NCBI RefSeq assembly: GCF_016125515.1
Contig: NZ_WGLO01000010.1
Coordinates: forward strand, 154,443-218,442
Direction of reading: 5' to 3'
Length of the DNA stretch: 64,000 nucleotides
Source: Hyphomonas sp.
GTDB taxonomy: Bacteria > Pseudomonadota > Alphaproteobacteria > Caulobacterales > Hyphomonadaceae
Every line of letters begins with the position of its first letter. The first letter of the stretch is position 1. Of the stretch, positions 34,909 through 43,520 are shown piece by piece. Position numbers and translations under genes: made by a program. The notes below the pieces were generated by a model, which was not told where the DNA came from, did no database searches, and saw only the letters and a list, made by a program, of their open reading frames with translations.

Positions 34909-36294
34909 ATGGCACTGGACATCCTTGTGGTTGATGACGAGCCGGATATCCGGGAGCTGATGGCCGGCGTGCTCGGCGATGAGGGCTATTCTGTTCGCAC
35001 GGCTGACACAGCGGAGCGTGCGCTGGAGGAAGTTCGTTCACGGACACCGCGACTGGTGATCCTCGACGTGTGGTTGCAGGGCAGTGGCATGGATGGCTTG
35101 TCCCTTTTGAAATACCTGAAGTCGATCGATCCGATCCTGCCGGTCATCGTGATCAGCGGTCATGGCAATATCGAAACCGCGATTGCCGCGATCCGGCGTG
35201 GCGCGTTCGATTTCATCGAGAAGCCGATCAAGGCAGACCGCCTGATGCTTGTGGTCGAGCGTGCAATCGAGTCTGCCGCATTGCGTTATGAGAACGCCGC
35301 ACTGCGCAACCGCGCCGGCGACGAAGAGCGCTGGATCGGCAACAGTCAGGCCGCAGCGACACTCCGCGCTTCCATCGAGAAGGTCGCGCCGACCAATTCG
35401 CGGGTTCTGATCACCGGACCGGCGGGTGTTGGCAAGGAGCTGGCGGCGCGTCTGATCCACAAGAGCTCAGCGCGCGCTAACGGGCCCTTCGTTGTCGTGA
35501 ACGCCGCAACGATTGCGCCGGACCAGATGGAGATTGCGCTGTTCGGCGAAGAAGATTCGCAAGGCCGCACGATCCGCGTCGGACTATTCGAGCGGGCGCA
35601 TACGGGCACGTTGCTGCTCGACGAAGTTGCCGACATGCCCATCGGCACTCAGAACAAGATCCTCCGGGTCCTGACGGAGCAGCGCTTCCAGCGCGTCGGC
35701 GGGCGTTCCGATGTCAGCGTCGATGTCCGTGTGATGGCCGCCACGACCAAGGACCTGCGCTCTGAAATCGAGAAGGGCAATTTCCGCGAAGACCTGTTCT
35801 ACCGGCTCAGCGTCGTGCCGCTGCGTGTGCCGCCGCTGGCCGAGCGGCGTGACGATATAACCGAACTTGCAAACTATTTCTGCGACCGGATTGCGGAGAC
35901 ATCAGGCCTGATGTGCCGCAACTTCACACCGGAGGCGTTGGCGGTGCTCCAGTCGATGGAGTGGCCCGGAAACATCCGGCAGCTGCGCAATCTGGTCGAG
36001 CGGATCCTGATCCTCTCGCCCTCCGATTCTGCGCGCCCGATCAGCGTGGACGAATTGCCCCGCGATCCTGGCCGGTCAGCCTCTCCGGCCGCCCAGTCGG
36101 GCTCTGCGGACCTCGTTGGCCTGTCCTTGCGGGATGCGCGCGAGCAATTCGAACGGGAATACCTCACACTGCAGATCACCCGGTTTAACGGAAATATATC
36201 CAGAACCGCTGAATTCATCGGGATGGAACGCTCCGCCCTCCACCGAAAATTAAAGGCTTTGGGGATAACAACCGGCGTGCGGCACGATTCCTGA
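34909..36294 (+). CDS. ntrX: Response regulator NtrX, lacking GAFTGA
   Basis: 461 residues. The receiver has phosphoacceptor Asp53 (LVILDVWLQG). The AAA+ domain keeps Walker A (ITGPAGVGKELAARLIH) and Walker B (HTGTLLLDEVADMP), but the GAFTGA position reads EEDSQGRTIRVGLFERA. The Fis-like C-terminus (RFNGNISRTAEFIGMERSAL) binds DNA. NtrX without GAFTGA is usual in the class and acts as an activator or repressor with sigma-70. Forms a unit with ntrY. Confidence 0.94.
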   Translation: MALDILVVDDEPDIRELMAGVLGDEGYSVRTADTAERALEEVRSRTPRLVILDVWLQGSGMDGLSLLKYLKSIDPILPVIVISGHGNIETAIAAIRRGAFDFIEKPIKADRLMLVVERAIESAALRYENAALRNRAGDEERWIGNSQAAATLRASIEKVAPTNSRVLITGPAGVGKELAARLIHKSSARANGPFVVVNAATIAPDQMEIALFGEEDSQGRTIRVGLFERAHTGTLLLDEVADMPIGTQNKILRVLTEQRFQRVGGRSDVSVDVRVMAATTKDLRSEIEKGNFREDLFYRLSVVPLRVPPLAERRDDITELANYFCDRIAETSGLMCRNFTPEALAVLQSMEWPGNIRQLRNLVERILILSPSDSARPISVDELPRDPGRSASPAAQSGSADLVGLSLRDAREQFEREYLTLQITRFNGNISRTAEFIGMERSALHRKLKALGITTGVRHDS

Positions 36295-36318
36295 TCCCCG
36301 GGCTGAAAGGCTGAACTG

Positions 36319-37692
36319 ATGCACGTCCTGATCTGTGGTGCCGGCCGGGTGGGCCAGGGCATTGCCCGCCGCCTTGCGCGCGAAAAGCACGAAATAACGA
36401 TCATCGACGAGAACCCCGATCTTGTGGATCAGGTCTCGATTGATCTCGATGTGCGCGGTCTGGTTGGTCATGCGGCGCACCCGGACGTGTTGAAGCGCGC
36501 GCGGGCAGCGGACTGCGAAATGATCATCGCGGTAACGCATTTCGACGAGATCAATATGGTGATCTGCCAGATTGCCCACACGGTATTCTCCGTGCCCTTC
36601 AAGATCGCGCGGGTGCGCGACCGCTCCTATCTCGACCCGGCCTGGAAGAACATCTTCTCGCGAGAGGGTTTGCCGATCGACATGGTCATCTCGCCCGAAG
36701 CCGAAGTGGGGGATGCCATCCTCCAGCGCTTCCGCACACCCGGCACGATCATGACCGCGAACTTCGCTGGCGGAAAACTCAAACTGCTCGGTTTCGAGCT
36801 GGGCGCCGACAACCCGCTGATCGACCTGCCGGTCGACCAGATGCGCGGCGTGTTTCCAGATCTCTCTGCGCGGGTGATCGGCATCGGCCGGGGCGCCGGG
36901 ATCCGCGCGCCGCGTGGACGCGATGTGCTCAAGCCGGGTGACCGCGCCTATGTGGCCGTGCTGGATGTGCATGCCGAACGGCTGACCTCCATCTTCAACC
37001 GCGACCAGAGCCGCCTCGATCATGTCGTGATTGTCGGCGGCGGCAATGTGGGGCTCCACGTTGCCAAGGTTCTCGAACGCGAAAGCCATATCCGTGTACG
37101 ATTGATCGAGCGCAGCGCCGAACGGGCCAACAAGGCCGTCTCGGAGGTGAAGCGTTCCATCGTGATCCAGGGCGACGGTCTCAATCCGGAGATCCTGGCA
37201 GAGGGCGGCGTCGACCGGGCGGACTTCGTGATCGCGATCACGGATGACGACAAGACGAACCTGCTCATCAGTAATCTCGCCAAACGGGCAGGCGCGAAAC
37301 GGGCGCTGGCGCTGATCAACGCGCCTGAACTGGCCAGTCTCGCAACCGATATGCGTGTCGATACGGTGCTCGATCCGCGGGCTCTGACGGTCTCTCAGGT
37401 GCTCCTGCGCATGCGCCGCGGCCGGATCCTTGGCCTGCAATCCCTCGAGGATGGTATGGCCGAAGTGGCCGAAGGCGTCACGCTCGAATCGTCCTCCCTG
37501 ATCGGCAAGCCGATCGGCTATGACGACTTGCCGGAAGGTGTGACCGCGGCGGCCATCCTGCGCGGCGACCAGATCCTGATGCCCGATACCGACGTGGTCG
37601 TCCGGCCTGAGGACCACCTCGTGATCTTCTACGAAGCCGAGATGGTGCGCAGCGTCGAAAAATTCTTCCGGGTCAACCCGGACTATTTCTGA
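36319..37692 (+). CDS. trkA: Trk potassium uptake regulatory subunit TrkA
   Basis: 457 residues with two RCK units, each a Rossmann NAD-binding domain plus a TrkA-C domain. The first begins MHVLICGAGRVGQGIARRLA with IIDENPDLVDQ; the second starts near residue 233 as HVVIVGGGNVGLHVAKVLE. TrkA binds NAD(H)/ATP and gates the TrkH channel at the membrane. It lies 24 bases behind ntrX and three bases before trkH. Confidence 0.95.
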   Translation: MHVLICGAGRVGQGIARRLAREKHEITIIDENPDLVDQVSIDLDVRGLVGHAAHPDVLKRARAADCEMIIAVTHFDEINMVICQIAHTVFSVPFKIARVRDRSYLDPAWKNIFSREGLPIDMVISPEAEVGDAILQRFRTPGTIMTANFAGGKLKLLGFELGADNPLIDLPVDQMRGVFPDLSARVIGIGRGAGIRAPRGRDVLKPGDRAYVAVLDVHAERLTSIFNRDQSRLDHVVIVGGGNVGLHVAKVLERESHIRVRLIERSAERANKAVSEVKRSIVIQGDGLNPEILAEGGVDRADFVIAITDDDKTNLLISNLAKRAGAKRALALINAPELASLATDMRVDTVLDPRALTVSQVLLRMRRGRILGLQSLEDGMAEVAEGVTLESSSLIGKPIGYDDLPEGVTAAAILRGDQILMPDTDVVVRPEDHLVIFYEAEMVRSVEKFFRVNPDYF

Positions 37693-37695
37693 TCC

Positions 37696-39102
37696 ATGAA
37701 CTACGCCTCCGTCGCCCGCGTCCTGAGCCTGCTCATGTTGATCGTGGCCGGCCTTGCCGTGCTGGGCGCCGGAATTGCTGCCATGGCGAGAGAGACGGCG
37801 CAGGTCACAGCCTTCGGCGCCACGGCGCTCGGGATCGCGGTTGCTGCGGCGAGCGTCATGCTGCTCACCCCGCGGCCGAGGCACAAGGCGCGCGCATCGG
37901 ACGGGCTAGCGGTCGTGATCCTTTGGTGGCTTTTAACGCCTCTCGCCACGGCCATGCCTTTCATCTTCGGGGTGGCAAACGACTCGCCGATCACGGCGAT
38001 CCATGAAGCGGCCAGCTGCCTGACGACCACGGGAGACACGATGATCCGGGTGACGGGCGCGCAATGGCCGGTCAGCCTGATCTACTGGCGCGCGGCGCTG
38101 CATTTACTGGGTGCTTTTGCGGCGCTGGTGATGGCGGCCGGCGTATTTGCGGCGATCAATCTTGGCGGGCCGGGTGTACACAGGACCGTCCTGTTCACGC
38201 TGCCGGAGTCCAGCTTCTTCGACGCCATGCCGCGCATCGTCTGGCCGGTGGCCATGATGCTCACCCTTTCGATCTCGGCGATCTTCGTCGTGTTGCTGAT
38301 GCTCGGCGTGGAGCCGGGCAGGGCCATCGGCGACGCGATCAGCGTGATCACCACAGGTCTTGTTCATCCCGATGCCTTGAACCGGGCCGCGGGATCGGTG
38401 TGGGTGTCGCTGGCGATGGGGACTGGCCTCTGTATCGGCGCGTTGGGATTGGCCTTCTGGTTGCCGTTCCGCCAGCGCAACTGGAGTGCGATCATCCAGG
38501 ATCCGGAGATCATGATCTTTGGACTTTTCGTGTTGGTTTTTGCGTTGGCGGCGATCCTGGTTGGCCTGTCTGCCGGTGACTCGCTCGCCTGGTCAGTCTC
38601 CACCCTGACAACGTCCGGAATTCCGCTGACCAGCGCTGAAGTCGCCAGCCGTATTCCGTTGACGGTGTATGTGATGCCTTGCCTGATCGGCGGGTCAGCG
38701 CTGGCGGCGGCCGGCGGGATCAAGCTGGCGCGCGTGGTGGTGTTGGCGCAGCGCGCGGGCCAGGAATTCCAGCAATTGGGTTACAGGCGCTCCATCGTCA
38801 GTTTTAAATTCCGCGACCGCGAGCTGGACGAACGCAGCGTGATTGGCGTCTGGGTTTACTTTGTCGCTTACGTGCTGGCGGTCTTCGTTTTCATCATCGG
38901 GTTCAGCTTCACGGGCCATGGATTCGACGATTCCATCCGGCTTTCCATCGGTGGGCTGACGTCATCCGGGGGACTGATCTCGGGAACCGCGGAAAAGATG
39001 GGCCCCGGCAGCGAAATCCTCCTGATCTGTGCCATGCTTTTGGGCAGATTGGAGATATTGGCCTTGCTTCCTGCTCTTTCACTGAGCTTTTGGCGGGGCT
39101 GA
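37696..39102 (+). CDS. trkH: Trk potassium uptake channel TrkH
   Basis: 468 residues with about ten to twelve hydrophobic segments. The pore loops carry the family residues: HEAASCLTTTGDTMI (first filter), DAISVITTGLVH (second), SVSTLTTSGIPL (third) and LSIGGLTSSGGL (fourth). It is the ion-conducting subunit that imports potassium together with TrkA. No terminator separates it from hfq, which starts 72 bases on. Confidence 0.93.
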   Translation: MNYASVARVLSLLMLIVAGLAVLGAGIAAMARETAQVTAFGATALGIAVAAASVMLLTPRPRHKARASDGLAVVILWWLLTPLATAMPFIFGVANDSPITAIHEAASCLTTTGDTMIRVTGAQWPVSLIYWRAALHLLGAFAALVMAAGVFAAINLGGPGVHRTVLFTLPESSFFDAMPRIVWPVAMMLTLSISAIFVVLLMLGVEPGRAIGDAISVITTGLVHPDALNRAAGSVWVSLAMGTGLCIGALGLAFWLPFRQRNWSAIIQDPEIMIFGLFVLVFALAAILVGLSAGDSLAWSVSTLTTSGIPLTSAEVASRIPLTVYVMPCLIGGSALAAAGGIKLARVVVLAQRAGQEFQQLGYRRSIVSFKFRDRELDERSVIGVWVYFVAYVLAVFVFIIGFSFTGHGFDDSIRLSIGGLTSSGGLISGTAEKMGPGSEILLICAMLLGRLEILALLPALSLSFWRG

Positions 39103-39174
39103 CCCTTGCGCACCTGCAGCAAAGGACTTAGCTCGGGAGCATAACAAAAAACAGTAGCAGGAATACAAAAGCGC

Positions 39175-39423
39175 ATGTCTGCCGATAAGAAACAAAACCT
39201 GCAGGACACTTTCCTCAACGCCGTGCGCAAATCGCGCACACCCCTCACGGTCTTTCTCGTCAATGGCGTGAAGCTGCAGGGGGTGGTCACTTGGTTTGAC
39301 AACTTCTGCGTGCTTCTGCGCGGGGATGGACGTCCGCCGCAACTTGTCTACAAGCACGCGATCTCAACCATTGCGCCGAGTGCGCCGGTCCAGCTCTTCG
39401 ATGAAGAGATGGAAGGGGATTGA
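39175..39423 (+). CDS. hfq: RNA chaperone Hfq
   Basis: 82 residues. Sm1 reads [29 protein letters not shown] with the proximal-face QD, and Sm2 reads [12 protein letters not shown] (the YKHAIST signature). A two-residue Pro insertion ([10 protein letters not shown]) lies before Sm2. Hfq hexamers match small RNAs to mRNAs. It precedes hflX by six bases, the usual proteobacterial pairing. Confidence 0.97.
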   Translation: MSADKKQNLQDTFLNAVRKSRTPLTVFLVNGVKLQGVVTWFDNFCVLLRGDGRPPQLVYKHAISTIAPSAPVQLFDEEMEGD

Positions 39424-39429
39424 TCGGGA

Positions 39430-40752
39430 TTGACCGACAAGTTCATTGACCGATTGCCGGAGCCGGAAACTGCCGGCGTGGTCATTCCATGGTTCACGCC
39501 GGCGGACCGGCCGACCCCTGATCGTGTTCGCGAAACCTCCGGTCTGGTGGAAGCCCTTGGCTGCCAGCTCGGCTTCGTGCGTCCGGAACAGATCCGCAAG
39601 AAAAACCCCTCTTTCCTCTTGTCCGGAGGCATTGTCGACCGCATGGCCGAGGACCTTGAGGCGGCCGGCTGCACACTCGCGGTGATCGATGGTGTCCTGT
39701 CGCCTGTGCAACAGCGCAACCTTGAAAAGCGGCTCGGCATGAAGGTCATCGACCGGACCGGGCTGATCCTCGAAATCTTCGGCCTGCGCGCCCGCACCAA
39801 GGAAGGCCGTCTGCAGGTCGAACTGGCGCGCATACTGTACGAGCGCTCCCGCCTTGTGCGCACGTGGACCCACCTTGAACGCCAGCGCGGCGGTTCGGGT
39901 TTCCTGTCCGGTCCGGGTGAAAGCCAGCTCGAGGCCGACCGCCGGATGCTGGACGACAAGATCATCCGCTTGCGGCGCGACCTTGACGAAGTGAAACGCA
40001 CACGCGCGGTTCAGCGCTCAGGACGCCGCCGCACCGGCACGCCGGTGATCGCGCTTGTGGGGTACACCAACTCCGGCAAGTCCACCTTGTTCAATCGCCT
40101 GACGGGTTCGGACGTGTTCGCCAAGGACATGCCCTTTGCGACCCTGGACCCGACCATCCGCAAGATCGAGCTGCCCTCGCTAGGCGATGCGGCCTTGATC
40201 GATACGGTCGGATTCATCTCGGATCTGCCGACCCACCTGATCGACAGTTTCCAGGCTACGCTGGAGGAATCGCTTCAGGCCGACTTGCTGGTGCACGTGC
40301 GGGACCGGTCGAGCGTGTCTGACCGCGAGCAGGCCCGCGATGTGATGACCGTACTTGAACGGCTTGAAAAGGAGTCCGGTCTTCCGCTGCCGCCCCTTAT
40401 CGAAGCCTGGAACAAGATCGATGCCATGCCCGCCGAAGAGGCCGCCGCGTTGAAAAACCTCGCCCTGGCCGAAACAGGGCCGCAAGCAGTGGCGGTGTCG
40501 GCACTCACCGGCGACGGCATGGATGAGCTGTTGAAGCTCATCGAACGATCATTGCTCAGTGGACGGCAGGAGATCGAACTCGATCTGCTACCGGCGCAAG
40601 GGCGCATCCGTGCCTGGCTGCACCAGAAGGGCGATGTGGTTGAAGAGCGCGCTGAGGATGATGGCAGCTCGCATCTCGTCGTTCGCTTGTCAGCAGAACG
40701 GCTGGGCCAGTTCCGGGCCGAGTTTCCCGGCCTTCTAGCGACGCCGGACTAA
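39430..40752 (+). CDS. hflX: GTPase HflX
   Basis: 440 residues from a TTG start with AAGGGGA about ten bases upstream; no ATG in the region fits. The HflX N-terminal domain includes GLILEIFGLRARTKEGRLQVELA, the linker GGSGFLSGPGESQLEADRR, and the G domain has GYTNSGKSTLFNRL (G1), DTVGFISDLPTHL (G3) and NKID (G4). HflX splits or rescues stalled ribosomes. Its stop overlaps that of convergent mazG by four bases. Confidence 0.94.
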   Translation: MTDKFIDRLPEPETAGVVIPWFTPADRPTPDRVRETSGLVEALGCQLGFVRPEQIRKKNPSFLLSGGIVDRMAEDLEAAGCTLAVIDGVLSPVQQRNLEKRLGMKVIDRTGLILEIFGLRARTKEGRLQVELARILYERSRLVRTWTHLERQRGGSGFLSGPGESQLEADRRMLDDKIIRLRRDLDEVKRTRAVQRSGRRRTGTPVIALVGYTNSGKSTLFNRLTGSDVFAKDMPFATLDPTIRKIELPSLGDAALIDTVGFISDLPTHLIDSFQATLEESLQADLLVHVRDRSSVSDREQARDVMTVLERLEKESGLPLPPLIEAWNKIDAMPAEEAAALKNLALAETGPQAVAVSALTGDGMDELLKLIERSLLSGRQEIELDLLPAQGRIRAWLHQKGDVVEERAEDDGSSHLVVRLSAERLGQFRAEFPGLLATPD

Positions 40753-41576
40753 GCGCGCTCAGCGCGTTTGACCCGCTGCCAATACGCTTCCTGTTCATCC
40801 AGCGACAGCGCGGAAAAATCCACACGCTCGTCGGACGCGGCCTGTTCCATCGCCCGGAACCGGCGCTCGAACTTGGCGTTCGCCTTGCGCAGGGCCTGTT
40901 CCGGATCGACCGAAAGCCGGCGGGCGAGGTTGGCGACCACGAACAGGAGGTCGCCGACTTCATCTTCTATCGCGTCTGCGTCGCCGCCGGCGATGGCTTC
41001 TTTGACTTCCGCAATCTCTTCTTCAAGCTTGTCGAAGATCGGCGGTGTTTCCGTCCAGTCGAAGCCGGTGCGGGCGGCGCGCTTCTGCAGTTTCTCGGCG
41101 CGCAGCAGGGCAGGCAGCGCACGGGCGACGCCGTCCAATGCGCTGGCCGGCGCTCTGCTGTCTGCCTTGGTGGCGCGCTCTGCGGCTTTCACCTCTTCCC
41201 AGGCAAGCGTTTGTTCGTGAGCGGAGCGTTCGGTGCCGTCGCCGAACACATGGGGATGGCGGCGGATCATCTTGTCATTGATGGCGTGCACGACATCAGC
41301 CAGCGCGAAGGCGCCCTGTTCTTCGGCCATCCGGCTGTGGAACATCACCTGGAACAGTAGATCGCCCAGTTCGTCGCGCAGCTCGCCCAAGTCGCCGCGC
41401 TCGATTGCGTCAGCGACTTCATAGGCCTCTTCGATCGTGTAGGGGGCGATCGTCGCGAAATCCTGCTCCAGATCCCACGGGCATCCTGAAACCGGATCGC
41501 GCAGTTTCGCCATGATGCGCGCCAGCTCTGTGAAGGCTGCGGCGGCCTCATCCGGCGTATCTGTCTTGACCGTCAT
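40749..41576 (-). CDS. mazG: Nucleoside triphosphate pyrophosphohydrolase MazG
   Basis: 275 residues from the ATG at 41576, which has GGAGG upstream. Two tandem MazG domains are present: the first with CPWDLEQDF and EEAYEVADAIERGDLGELRDELGDLL (EExxE-x12-ExxD metal site), the second with KLEEEIAEVKEAIAGGDADAIEDEVGDLLF. MazG hydrolyses (d)NTPs to monophosphates, cleansing the pool and modulating ppGpp. Neighbour of hflX in the conserved ntr-hfq-hflX-mazG block. Confidence 0.95.
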   Translation of the reverse strand: MTVKTDTPDEAAAAFTELARIMAKLRDPVSGCPWDLEQDFATIAPYTIEEAYEVADAIERGDLGELRDELGDLLFQVMFHSRMAEEQGAFALADVVHAINDKMIRRHPHVFGDGTERSAHEQTLAWEEVKAAERATKADSRAPASALDGVARALPALLRAEKLQKRAARTGFDWTETPPIFDKLEEEIAEVKEAIAGGDADAIEDEVGDLLFVVANLARRLSVDPEQALRKANAKFERRFRAMEQAASDERVDFSALSLDEQEAYWQRVKRAERA

Positions 41577-41718
41577 CTGCGCCTCCTGCGTCCAGCGGCG
41601 TTCTTGCCTTGGGGGCAACGCGGGCGCAAGGCGATTGACATCCCCGCCTTGCCGCGAGACGGGAGACCTTCTTTCAACAGGTTTATGGCCGGAGATGTGC
41701 TTCGGCGGAGTAGAAGAC

Positions 41719-42597
41719 ATGAAAGACAGCCTGGCGCTGGTCGGGTTCGAATGGGCCGGGACGCAATTGCGCGCCTGGGCCTTCGACGATGAAGGTGAAA
41801 TCCTTTCAGCCTACCAGGTCCGGGAGGAGCCCGTCGCAGGCCATGCCGACTGGCCGGGCCGCGTCCGTTTCCATCTGGCCGAATGGCTGGGCGCGAATCC
41901 GGACGTTCCCGTCCTCGGCTGCGGTGATGTTTCGGCCGCGCTGTTGCGCACGCGTGAGCTCCAGTTGAACGCGCCTTTCTCCCTGAGCCATCTGGCCGGA
42001 CATCTCGGCAATGAGGGCGGCATCCATCTCGTGCCCTGGATCGGTCAACAGAACCCGCCAGACCTGACCTGCGGTGCGGAAACCGTGCTGCTGGGGCTTG
42101 GAGAAGCGGCTGGTACCGTCTGCATTGCCGGGCCGCACACGCAGCACTGCGTCGTCGAACATGGCCGGCTGCTTGAATTTTCGACCGAGATCACCGCCGA
42201 GCTGCGCGATATCCTGCTGCAGCACGGAACGTTGTCCATCGCCGGGTCGGGGCCTCAGACCTTTGATATGAAAGTGTTCCGGGACTGGATCGAGCGCGCT
42301 CTGGACACCGATGACAGCCCGCCGGTCTTTTCAGTCGAGGCCGCCATCCGCCAGGGCCGGTTGTTGCCGGAGAACAAGGCCGCCGCGCTGGCCGGCTTGA
42401 TGATTGGCGCGGACGTCGCGGCGAACTATGATCCCGGCGACGAGGTGCTGCTGGTCGCAGATGGGCCCTTGCTCGAGGCATATGGCTTTGCCCTCGATGC
42501 CCTGGGCGCCGAAGTGGTCGAAACCTCCGCCATAGAAGCCCTTCAGGACGGGCTGTTCGAAATCGCCGATCTTGCCGGACTGCTCGGTGAAGATTAA
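41719..42597 (+). CDS. 2-dehydro-3-deoxygalactonokinase family protein (DgoK-like)
   Basis: 292 residues from the ATG at 41719. The phosphate-binding start FEWAGTQLRAWAFDDEGE, the middle AAGTVCIAGPHTQHCVVEHG and LLEFSTEITAELRDILLQHG, and the end AALAGLMIGADVAA follow the DgoK family (ASKHA fold). DgoK phosphorylates 2-keto-3-deoxygalactonate in the De Ley-Doudoroff pathway. The DgoK phosphate-loop pattern IDWGSTNLRAW is changed to FEWAGTQLRAW: Asp to Glu and Gly-Ser to Ala-Gly. The SMP-30 gene behind it fits a sugar-acid role. Confidence 0.75.
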   Translation: MKDSLALVGFEWAGTQLRAWAFDDEGEILSAYQVREEPVAGHADWPGRVRFHLAEWLGANPDVPVLGCGDVSAALLRTRELQLNAPFSLSHLAGHLGNEGGIHLVPWIGQQNPPDLTCGAETVLLGLGEAAGTVCIAGPHTQHCVVEHGRLLEFSTEITAELRDILLQHGTLSIAGSGPQTFDMKVFRDWIERALDTDDSPPVFSVEAAIRQGRLLPENKAAALAGLMIGADVAANYDPGDEVLLVADGPLLEAYGFALDALGAEVVETSAIEALQDGLFEIADLAGLLGED

Positions 42598-42632
42598 GGC
42601 GCGTCCCAGACACGCAGGAGTCCGGCCCTTCG

Positions 42633-43514
42633 ATGATCATCACCCCAGAATGCGTCGCCCCGACCGGATGCCTCAATGGCCAGTCGCCGCTGTGGAGTCA
42701 TGCCGAAGGGTTCCTGTGGTGGGTAGACCAGAAACGGGCCAAGCTGCACCGCTACAACCCGCGCACGGGCAACACCCGGCGGTATGAACTGCCAGTCCGG
42801 CCGAGCCGCATAGCGCTGTTTGACGGCTTGCTGCTGATGGCGGCGGACCGCGAAATCGGTTTTTTTGACCCCGCGACCGAAATCTACGAGCGCCTTGCGG
42901 TCGTTGAAGGCGAGCCGGAGACCAACCGCACCAGCGATGGCGGCGTTGCGCCGGACGGGTCCTTCTGGTTCGCGACCGAAGACGACGCCGAGCGCGAGCC
43001 CGTCGGCACATACTACCGCTACAATCCGGACCGTACGATTGCGCCGATCCGGCTGCCCTCGGTGATGTCATCGCGCACGTTCGAGTTCTCGCCGGATGGC
43101 CGCACGTTCTACACCTGCGACTCGGCCGAATGCGAAATCCTGGCCCACGACTTCGACCCCGAAACTGGCGCCGTCTCGGGCCGGCGTACGTTCGCGTTCA
43201 CGCATGAGTTCGGCGGAAAGCCCTACGGATCGGCGATAGACCGGGACGGCGGACTGTGGACCTGCCTGCACGGCGCCTCGCGGGTCGTGCGGTTCACGCC
43301 TGACGGCGCCGTGGATCAGGTAATCGTGCTCGCGGCGCCGCTACCGACCGGCTGCGCCCTTGGCGGTGAAGACCTGCGCACCTTGTTCATCACAACGTCC
43401 CGCGTCGGCCTCAGTTTCCCGCAACTCGATTCGCGCCCGCTTTCCGGCAGTCTGTTTGCCGTAACCGTGGATATTCCCGGTCTGCCGGCCCGGAACTTCG
43501 GCAAGACGGACTGA
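42633..43514 (+). CDS. SMP-30/gluconolactonase family protein
   Basis: 293 residues of the six-bladed beta-propeller lactonase family: GQSPLWSHAEGFLWWVDQKRA (metal Glu position is changed, GQSPLW in place of GEGPxW), NRTSDGGVAPDGSFWF with the central Asn-Asp ligands, and FSPDGRTFYTCDS. Family members open aldonolactones. The pair with a DgoK-like kinase suggests catabolism of galactonate or a related acid. The Glu-to-Gln change at the usual metal ligand makes activity uncertain. Confidence 0.82.
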   Translation: MIITPECVAPTGCLNGQSPLWSHAEGFLWWVDQKRAKLHRYNPRTGNTRRYELPVRPSRIALFDGLLLMAADREIGFFDPATEIYERLAVVEGEPETNRTSDGGVAPDGSFWFATEDDAEREPVGTYYRYNPDRTIAPIRLPSVMSSRTFEFSPDGRTFYTCDSAECEILAHDFDPETGAVSGRRTFAFTHEFGGKPYGSAIDRDGGLWTCLHGASRVVRFTPDGAVDQVIVLAAPLPTGCALGGEDLRTLFITTSRVGLSFPQLDSRPLSGSLFAVTVDIPGLPARNFGKTD

Positions 43515-43520
43515 CGCCTC

